A stretch of 64,000 nt of DNA from Variovorax paradoxus (GTDB taxonomy: Bacteria; Pseudomonadota; Gammaproteobacteria; Burkholderiales; Burkholderiaceae_C). Shown in pieces: positions 59,129-64,000 of this stretch. Below the pieces are notes generated by a model. The model saw only the letters and a list, made by a program, of their open reading frames with translations. It ran no database searches and was not told where the DNA came from. The position numbers and the translations under genes were made by a program. Location of the stretch: NCBI RefSeq assembly GCF_000834655.1, contig NZ_JXQQ01000075.1, forward strand, positions 28,090-92,089, in the 5' to 3' direction. Every line of letters starts with the position of its first letter. The stretch's first letter is position 1.

Positions 59129-59535
59129 CCACTCCTGTTGAAAAAACCGACGCCGAATGGAAGGCCCTGCTCGCTGAAAAAGGCGCCGAGCCGGCCGCCT
59201 TCGAGGTGACGCGCCACGCCGCCACCGAGCGTCCGTTCACCGGCAAGTACGAAGCGCACTGGGACGACGGCACCTACCACTGCATCTGCTGCGGCGCCAA
59301 GCTCTTCGAGTCGGGCACCAAGTTCGACGCCGGCTGCGGCTGGCCCAGCTTCTCGGAGGAAGCGGTGCCCGGCGCCATCCGGAACATCGTCGACCGCTCG
59401 CATGGCATGGTCCGCACCGAGAATGTCTGCGCCAATTGCGGCGCTCACCTGGGCCACGTGTTCCCTGACGGTCCCACCGAAACGGGCCTGCGCTACTGCA
59501 TGAACTCGGCGTCGCTCGACTTCCAGAAAAAATGA
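59125..59535 (+). CDS. msrB: Peptide-methionine (R)-S-oxide reductase
   Basis: 136 residues. Zinc ligands are the two CxxC pairs Cys53/Cys56 (HCICCGAKLF) and Cys102/Cys105 (VCANCGAHLGHVF); catalytic Cys125 lies in GLRYCMNSASLDF, and Cys71 in GCGWPSF is the likely resolving cysteine. It reduces the R form of methionine sulfoxide in proteins. Both ends overlap neighbours by ATGA (selO and yciB), so translation is coupled throughout. There is no signal peptide, so it acts in the cytosol. Confidence 0.96.
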   Translation: MTTPVEKTDAEWKALLAEKGAEPAAFEVTRHAATERPFTGKYEAHWDDGTYHCICCGAKLFESGTKFDAGCGWPSFSEEAVPGAIRNIVDRSHGMVRTENVCANCGAHLGHVFPDGPTETGLRYCMNSASLDFQKK

Positions 59536-60071
59536 AACTGATCCTCGACTTCTTCCCGATCCTGCTGTTCTTCGGCGCCTACAAGCTCGCCGACATTTAC
59601 ACCGCCACCGGCGTGCTGATGGCCGCCACCGTGGTGCAGATGGCCATCATCTATGCCATGGAGCGCAAGCTCCAGGCGATGCAGAAGGCCACGCTGGTGC
59701 TGATCCTTCTCTTCGGCACGCTCACGCTGGTGCTGCACGACGACCGCTTCATCAAGTGGAAGCCCACCGTGCTCTACGGCGCGATGGCCATTGCGCTGGC
59801 CGTGGCGCTCTGGGCACTGAAGAAGAATTTCCTCAAAATGCTGCTGGGCTCGCAGCTGGAACTGCCTGACCGCATCTGGGGCCGCCTGAACGTGGCGTGG
59901 ATCGGCTACTGCCTCTTCATGGCGCTCATCAACGGCTACGTGGCGGCCTACTTCACCACCGAGGCCTGGGTCAACTTCAAGCTCTGGGGCTATGTGTTCC
60001 CGATCGTCTTCCTGGTGGCGCAGGGCCTGTACATCGCGCCGCACCTGAAAGAAGACAAGCCGACCGCATGA
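59532..60071 (+). CDS. yciB: Inner-membrane septation protein A (YciB/IspZ)
   Basis: 179 residues with five membrane helices. It starts MKLILDFFPILLFFGAYKLADIYTATGVLMAA, the family hallmark, and carries IKWKPTVLYGAMAIALAVAL, GRLNVAWIGYCLFMALINGYVAAYFTTEAWVNFKLWGYV. YciB is needed for normal cell envelope and division in several Proteobacteria. ATGA overlaps with msrB upstream and bolA downstream place it in the same operon. Confidence 0.95.
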   Translation: MKLILDFFPILLFFGAYKLADIYTATGVLMAATVVQMAIIYAMERKLQAMQKATLVLILLFGTLTLVLHDDRFIKWKPTVLYGAMAIALAVALWALKKNFLKMLLGSQLELPDRIWGRLNVAWIGYCLFMALINGYVAAYFTTEAWVNFKLWGYVFPIVFLVAQGLYIAPHLKEDKPTA

Positions 60072-60346
60072 CGAGCACGACCACCCCCTTGCCCACCACG
60101 GCCGCGCTCGAAGCGGCGTTGCGGGAGGCGCTGGCCCCCACGCAGCTCGAAGTGATCGACGAAAGCGCCGCGCACGCGGGCCATACAGGCGCCAATGCGG
60201 AGGGCTACGGCACCCATTTCCGGGTCCGCATCGCCTCCCCGAAGTTCGACGGGAAGCCCCGCGTGGCGCGGCATCGGCTTGTGTATGATGCCCTCCAAGT
60301 TTTTATCGCACAGGGTCTGCACGCCATCGCCATCGAGGTGCTCTGA
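60068..60346 (+). CDS. BolA-family protein
   Basis: 92 residues. The BolA fold shows in LEVIDESAAHAGHTGANAEGYGTHFRVRI and FDGKPRVARHRLVYDALQVFIAQGLHAIAIEV, where V-A-R-H-R-x-V-Y is conserved. BolA proteins pair with monothiol glutaredoxins in Fe-S handling and stress responses. Its ATG overlaps the yciB stop. The 138-nt gap to the isomerase gene has a pyrimidine-rich leader and no clear hairpin. Confidence 0.93.
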   Translation: MTSTTTPLPTTAALEAALREALAPTQLEVIDESAAHAGHTGANAEGYGTHFRVRIASPKFDGKPRVARHRLVYDALQVFIAQGLHAIAIEVL

Positions 60347-60484
60347 GTCGTTCCATCGGTTGCACGCGGCCTTCGCCGCAATGCCCCAGCCGTCGTTCCT
60401 CTCCCCTTTTGTCCGCCGCTCTCCGCTTTCCTTCACGCGCCTTTTCCTACACGCGCATTTCCTCTCCAGCCTGATATTCATTCC

Positions 60485-61270
60485 ATGAAAAAACACATCT
60501 TGCAGGCCGTAGCGGCCGCAGCGCTGATCGGTGCCATTCCCATGGCGGCTCTGGCGCAGAACGCAGCCATCGTGAACGGCAAGCCGGTGCCCAAGGCCCG
60601 CATGGACGTCCTGGCCCAGCAACTGGCCGCCGCCGGCCGCCCGGTGACGCCCGAGATGCAAAGCCAGCTGCGCGAAGAAATCGTGGCCCGCGAAGTGTTC
60701 ATGCAGGAAGCGCAGAAGCAGGGCCTTGACGCCAGCGACGACTACAAGAACCAGCTCGAACTCGCCCGCCAGGCCATCCTGATCCGCGCGCTGTTCGACA
60801 ACTACCGCAAGACCAACCCGATCTCGGACGCCGACGTGAAGGCCGAGTACGACAAGTTCGTCGCGGCCAACGGCGGCAAGGAATACAAGGCGCGCCACAT
60901 CCTGGTGGAAACCGAAGACCAGGCCAAGAAGATCCTGGCCGACCTGAAGAAGGGCGGCAAGTTCGAGGACATCGCCAAGAAGCAGAGCAAGGACCCTGGA
61001 TCGGGCGCCAACGGCGGCGACCTCGACTGGGCCAACCCGGCGAACTTCGTGCCCGAGTTCTCGGAAGCGATGATCAAGCTCAAGAAGGGCGAGACCACCC
61101 CGGCGCCCATCAAGACGCAGTTCGGCTATCACATCATTCGCGTGGACGACATCCGTCAGGCGCAACTGCCGAAGCTGGAAGAAGTCAAGCCGCAGGTCAC
61201 GCAGCAGCTGCAACAACAGCGCCTGCAAAAGTACCAAGAGGAACTGCGCGCGAAGGCCAAGGTCGAGTAA
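60485..61270 (+). CDS. Periplasmic peptidyl-prolyl isomerase, parvulin type
   Basis: 261 residues. Signal peptide MKKHILQAVAAAALIGAIPM with cleavage after ALA (residue 24). A helical SurA-N-like region (about 25-130) is followed by one PpiC domain (about 133-225): YKARHILVETEDQAKKILADLKKGGKFEDIAKKQSKDPGSGANGGDLDW and FGYHIIRVDD. The C-terminal helix is Gln/Lys rich. It helps fold outer-membrane or secreted proteins. No clear Shine-Dalgarno is seen. A dispersed repeat and a terminator follow. Confidence 0.93.
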   Translation: MKKHILQAVAAAALIGAIPMAALAQNAAIVNGKPVPKARMDVLAQQLAAAGRPVTPEMQSQLREEIVAREVFMQEAQKQGLDASDDYKNQLELARQAILIRALFDNYRKTNPISDADVKAEYDKFVAANGGKEYKARHILVETEDQAKKILADLKKGGKFEDIAKKQSKDPGSGANGGDLDWANPANFVPEFSEAMIKLKKGETTPAPIKTQFGYHIIRVDDIRQAQLPKLEEVKPQVTQQLQQQRLQKYQEELRAKAKVE

Positions 61271-61281
61271 CAGGCACACCT

Positions 61282-61366
61282 CCAGGCTTCGCGCACTTCG
61301 TGTCGCTTTGCCAACCCCCTTGCAGGGGGCAACACCTGCGGCCCGGCAAAGCCGGTTCCGCGGTGT
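61282..61366. repeat. Dispersed extragenic repeat, copy B (85 bp)
   Basis: Inverted relative to copy A at 36979-37063, same length, about ten differences. It starts 12 bp after the isomerase stop and is followed by a rho-independent terminator, so it is carried at the 3' end of that transcript. The two stem-loops (CCCCCTTGCAGGGGG and GCCCGGCAAAGCCGG) are kept by compensating changes relative to copy A. Confidence 0.75.
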
Positions 61367-61375
61367 TCTGGAAGT

Positions 61376-61404
61376 AAAAAAGGCGGCCTACGGGCCGCTT
61401 TTTT
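61376..61404. terminator. Bidirectional intrinsic terminator
   Basis: GCGGCC/GGCCGC stem (61383-61388 with 61393-61398, loop TACG) with six T on the right (61399-61404) and a run of A on the left (61376-61381), so it can end both the isomerase transcript and the minus-strand purL-downstream transcript that stops at 61419. Confidence 0.88.
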
Positions 61405-61418
61405 CATGGGCGTCTTTT

Positions 61419-61694
61419 TTAGATCGCCCAGGTGCCGAAGTTGTCGCCCGGACCGTCCAGTGCCGTGAACGCCTGCCACGCCTTGCCGGCATCTGCGCCC
61501 TGCACCGCGCGGCCCAGCGCATCGAGGGTGCGGTAGATCTTTTTCGAGCTGCCGAAGTGCGCGGCGTTGAGCGCCTCGAGCTGCGGGATCAGCGTCTGCA
61601 GGATCTGCGTGCGCGCCGGCGAAGCGGCGGCCGCATCCTCGCGCCATGCGAGGAGCAGCCTGCGTATCAGGTCCTCGATACGCGCCGCCTCCAT
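61419..61694 (-). CDS. Small protein of unknown function downstream of purL
   Basis: 91 residues, mostly helical and soluble: MEAARIEDLIRRLLLAWRED, later TQILQTLIPQLEALNAAHFGSSKKIYRTLDALGRAV and ending PGDNFGTWAI. No signal peptide or known motif. It starts 50 nt after the purL stop on the same strand and shares its terminator. Codon use looks normal and the helical pattern is regular, so it is probably a real gene. Function unknown. Confidence 0.7.
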   Translation of the reverse strand: MEAARIEDLIRRLLLAWREDAAAASPARTQILQTLIPQLEALNAAHFGSSKKIYRTLDALGRAVQGADAGKAWQAFTALDGPGDNFGTWAI

Positions 61695-61744
61695 CACATG
61701 CCGGCTTCGCGGGTGATCGAGGTCGAGCACGGCCCGCCCGGTTC

Positions 61745-64000
61745 TCAGCCCACCCAGCGGCGCGCGTTGCGCCAGATCTGCATCCAGGGGCTCAGTTCGC
61801 TCCGGTCGCCCGGCGTCCAGCTCATCTGGATGTTGCGGAACACGCGCTCCGGATGCGGCATCACGGCCGTGAAGCGGCCATCCGGCGTAGTGACCGAGGT
61901 CAGGCCACCAGCGCTGCCGTTCGGGTTGAACGGGTACTGCTCGGTCGCGTTGCCGTGGTTGTCCACGAAGCGCATCGCCGCAATGGCCTTGGCCGCGTCG
62001 CCGCGGTGCTTGAAGTTCGCGTAGCCCTCGCCGTGCGCCACCGCGATCGGCAGGCGGCTGCCGGCCATGCCCGCAAAGAAGATGCTCGGCGATTCGAGTA
62101 CTTCGACCATCGACAGGCGCGCTTCGAAGCGCTCGCTCTGGTTGGTGGTGAAGCGCGGCCAGGCTTCGGCGCCCGGGATGATGTCGGCCAGCTCGGCGAA
62201 CATCTGGCAGCCGTTGCACACGCCGAGGCCGAAGGTGTCTTCGCGACCGAAGAAGGCCGTGAACTGCTCGGCCAGCTTGGGGTTGAAGGTGATGCTGCGC
62301 GCCCAGCCGATGCCGGCGCCCAGCGTGTCGCCGTAGCTGAAGCCGCCGCAGGCGACCACGCCCTTGAAGTTGGCGAGGTCCGCCCTTCCCGTCTGCAGGT
62401 CGGTCATGTGGACGTCGTAGGCCTCGAAGCCCGCTTCGGTGAAGGCATAGGCCATCTCGACATGCGAATTGACGCCCTGCTCGCGCAGGATCGCGACCTT
62501 GGGGCGCGATTGCAGGATGGCGGGCGCCGCAGGCTGGGCGTTCGGCAGGAACACATGCATGCCGGGGTCCGAAGGCTCGCCGGCTGCGGCGTGCTCGGCA
62601 TCGGCGCAGGCCGGGTTGTCGCGTTCGCGGGCGATCTTCCAGCTCACCGAGTCCCACACCTGGTGCAGGTCGTGCAGCGAGGCGCTGAACACCGACTTGG
62701 CATCGCGCCAGACTTCGAGCTTGCCCTTGCCCGCGTCCATGGTCGAACTCGCGGGCCGCGTCTTGCCGACGAAATGGCTGTGCGCGCTCAGGCCGTGGGC
62801 GCGCAGCACCTGCATCACGTCGTTGCGCTCGGCGGTGCGCACCTGCAGCACCATGCCGAGTTCTTCGTTGAACAACGCCTTGAGCGTGAGTTCCTCGCGC
62901 CGCGCGCTGACCTGCTGCGCCCAGTTCTTGGCGTCGCCGGTTTCCATGCGGCTGTCGGAGATGCCGTCGCCTTCGGTGACCAGCATGTCGACGTTGAGCG
63001 CCACCCCGACGTGACCGGCGAAAGCCATTTCGCAGGCGGTGGCGAACAGGCCGCCGTCGCTGCGGTCGTGCATGGCGAGGATCTTGCCGTCGGCGCGCAG
63101 CGCGTTCACGGCGTTGACCAGCGCCACGAGCTGCGCCGGGTCGTCCAGGTCGGGCACCTTGTCGCCGCTCTGGCCAAGCGTCTGCGAGAGGATGCTGCCG
63201 GCCATCCGGTGCTGGCCACGGCCCAGGTCGATCAGCACGAGCGTGGTGTCGGGTTCTTCCGCATCGAGTTGCGGCGTGAGCGTGCCGCGCACGTCGGCGA
63301 GCGACGCGAAGGCGGTCACGATCAGGCTCACGGGCGAGGTGACCTTCTTGGCCTCGTCGCCATCTTTCCACTGCGTGCGCATCGACAGCGAATCCTTGCC
63401 GACCGGAATCGACACGCCCAGCGCCGGGCACAGCTCCAGGCCCACGGCCTTGACGGTTTCGTACAGCGCGGCGTCTTCGCCGGGCTCGCCGCAGGCGGCC
63501 ATCCAGTTGGCCGACAGCTTGACGCGCGAGAGTTCGATCGGCGCGGCCAGCAGGTTGGTGATGGCCTCGGCCACGGCCATGCGGCCAGAGGCCGGCGCGT
63601 CGAGCGCGGCCAGCGGCGTGCGCTCGCCCATGCTCATGGCTTCACCGGCGAAGCCCTTGTAGTCGGCCAGCGTCACGGCGCAATCGGCCACGGGCACCTG
63701 CCACGGGCCGACCATCTGGTCGCGGTGGCTCATGCCGCCCACGGTGCGGTCGCCGATGGTGATGAGGAAGCGCTTCGAAGCCACGGTCGGGTGCGCGAGC
63801 ACGTCGATGGCGGCCTTCTGCAGATCGATGCCCGTGAGGTCGAGCGGCTTGAACGTGCGAGCCACGGTCTTCACGTCGCGATGCATCTTGGGCGGCTTGC
63901 CCAGCAGCACGTCCATCGGCATGTCGACCGGCTGGACCGCAGCGCCTTCGTCGGCCACCAGCAGTTGGCGTTCTTCCGTCGCCACGCCGACCACCGAGAA
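61745..64000 (-). CDS. purL: Phosphoribosylformylglycinamidine synthase, C-terminal part (cut by window edge)
   Basis: The last 751 residues of a large-type PurL (about 1300 in full); the open frame continues past the right edge. It converts FGAR plus glutamine to FGAM in purine synthesis. Seen are the second AIRS-like domain (SVGKDSLSMRTQWKDG-type KDS motif, DLGRGQHRMAGSILSQ, AMHDRSDGGLFATACEMAFAG) and the C-terminal glutaminase with nucleophile in LGVCNGCQMF and His/Glu in VMPHPERVF. It ends WMQIWRNARRWVG, standard for the family. Confidence 0.96.
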   Translation of the reverse strand, partial: FSVVGVATEERQLLVADEGAAVQPVDMPMDVLLGKPPKMHRDVKTVARTFKPLDLTGIDLQKAAIDVLAHPTVASKRFLITIGDRTVGGMSHRDQMVGPWQVPVADCAVTLADYKGFAGEAMSMGERTPLAALDAPASGRMAVAEAITNLLAAPIELSRVKLSANWMAACGEPGEDAALYETVKAVGLELCPALGVSIPVGKDSLSMRTQWKDGDEAKKVTSPVSLIVTAFASLADVRGTLTPQLDAEEPDTTLVLIDLGRGQHRMAGSILSQTLGQSGDKVPDLDDPAQLVALVNAVNALRADGKILAMHDRSDGGLFATACEMAFAGHVGVALNVDMLVTEGDGISDSRMETGDAKNWAQQVSARREELTLKALFNEELGMVLQVRTAERNDVMQVLRAHGLSAHSHFVGKTRPASSTMDAGKGKLEVWRDAKSVFSASLHDLHQVWDSVSWKIARERDNPACADAEHAAAGEPSDPGMHVFLPNAQPAAPAILQSRPKVAILREQGVNSHVEMAYAFTEAGFEAYDVHMTDLQTGRADLANFKGVVACGGFSYGDTLGAGIGWARSITFNPKLAEQFTAFFGREDTFGLGVCNGCQMFAELADIIPGAEAWPRFTTNQSERFEARLSMVEVLESPSIFFAGMAGSRLPIAVAHGEGYANFKHRGDAAKAIAAMRFVDNHGNATEQYPFNPNGSAGGLTSVTTPDGRFTAVMPHPERVFRNIQMSWTPGDRSELSPWMQIWRNARRWVG

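Overview
The window is high-GC, gene-dense DNA with almost no spacer, many ATGA/TGATG stop-start overlaps, one-component regulators divergent from their targets, Bug-type receptors and Liv-type ABC transporters. Together with the protein families this points to a betaproteobacterium of the Comamonadaceae, most like Variovorax (inferred from family content, not from a search). No rRNA, tRNA, CRISPR array, insertion sequence or phage gene was recognised.

Layout. 0-3.6 kb: a minus-strand DUF3348 / DUF802 / OmpA-like / DUF2894 cluster that looks like a MotA-MotB (ZorA-ZorB-like) membrane motor with soluble partners. 3.7-31.8 kb: an accessory region rich in regulators (four LysR, one GntR, one TetR, two AraC including a GlxA type, one LuxR solo), each beside a small target such as an MFS exporter, NmrA-like protein, azoreductase or hydrolase. 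Within it, a GntR gene sits between a YdiJ-type FAD/Fe-S oxidoreductase and a divergent aminotransferase / Bug receptor / hydratase-like run, which suggests a catabolic pathway for an unknown substrate. At 27.5-28.0 kb lies a small scar holding the last codons of a type III secretion gene (sctR) next to a broken ORF.

31.8-54.3 kb: a long minus-strand locus for acyl-CoA metabolism. It holds two acyl-CoA dehydrogenases, a FadJ-type hydratase/dehydrogenase, a thiolase, an acyl-CoA ligase, two hotdog thioesterases, two SDRs, a CurA-like reductase, a GST and an M20 peptidase, plus a complete Liv-type ABC importer with two tandem substrate-binding proteins. Uptake, CoA activation and a full beta-oxidation turn can be assembled from it. 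Two families of extragenic inverted repeats lie in its gaps.

54.5-57.6 kb: an exported carboxylesterase lipoprotein with a divergent AraC regulator. 57.6-61.3 kb: selO-msrB-yciB-bolA with ATGA coupling, followed by a parvulin isomerase; this looks like a redox/envelope housekeeping operon. 61.4-64.0 kb: a small conserved-looking ORF and the 3' part of purL, which runs off the right edge. The left edge cuts the DUF2894 gene.
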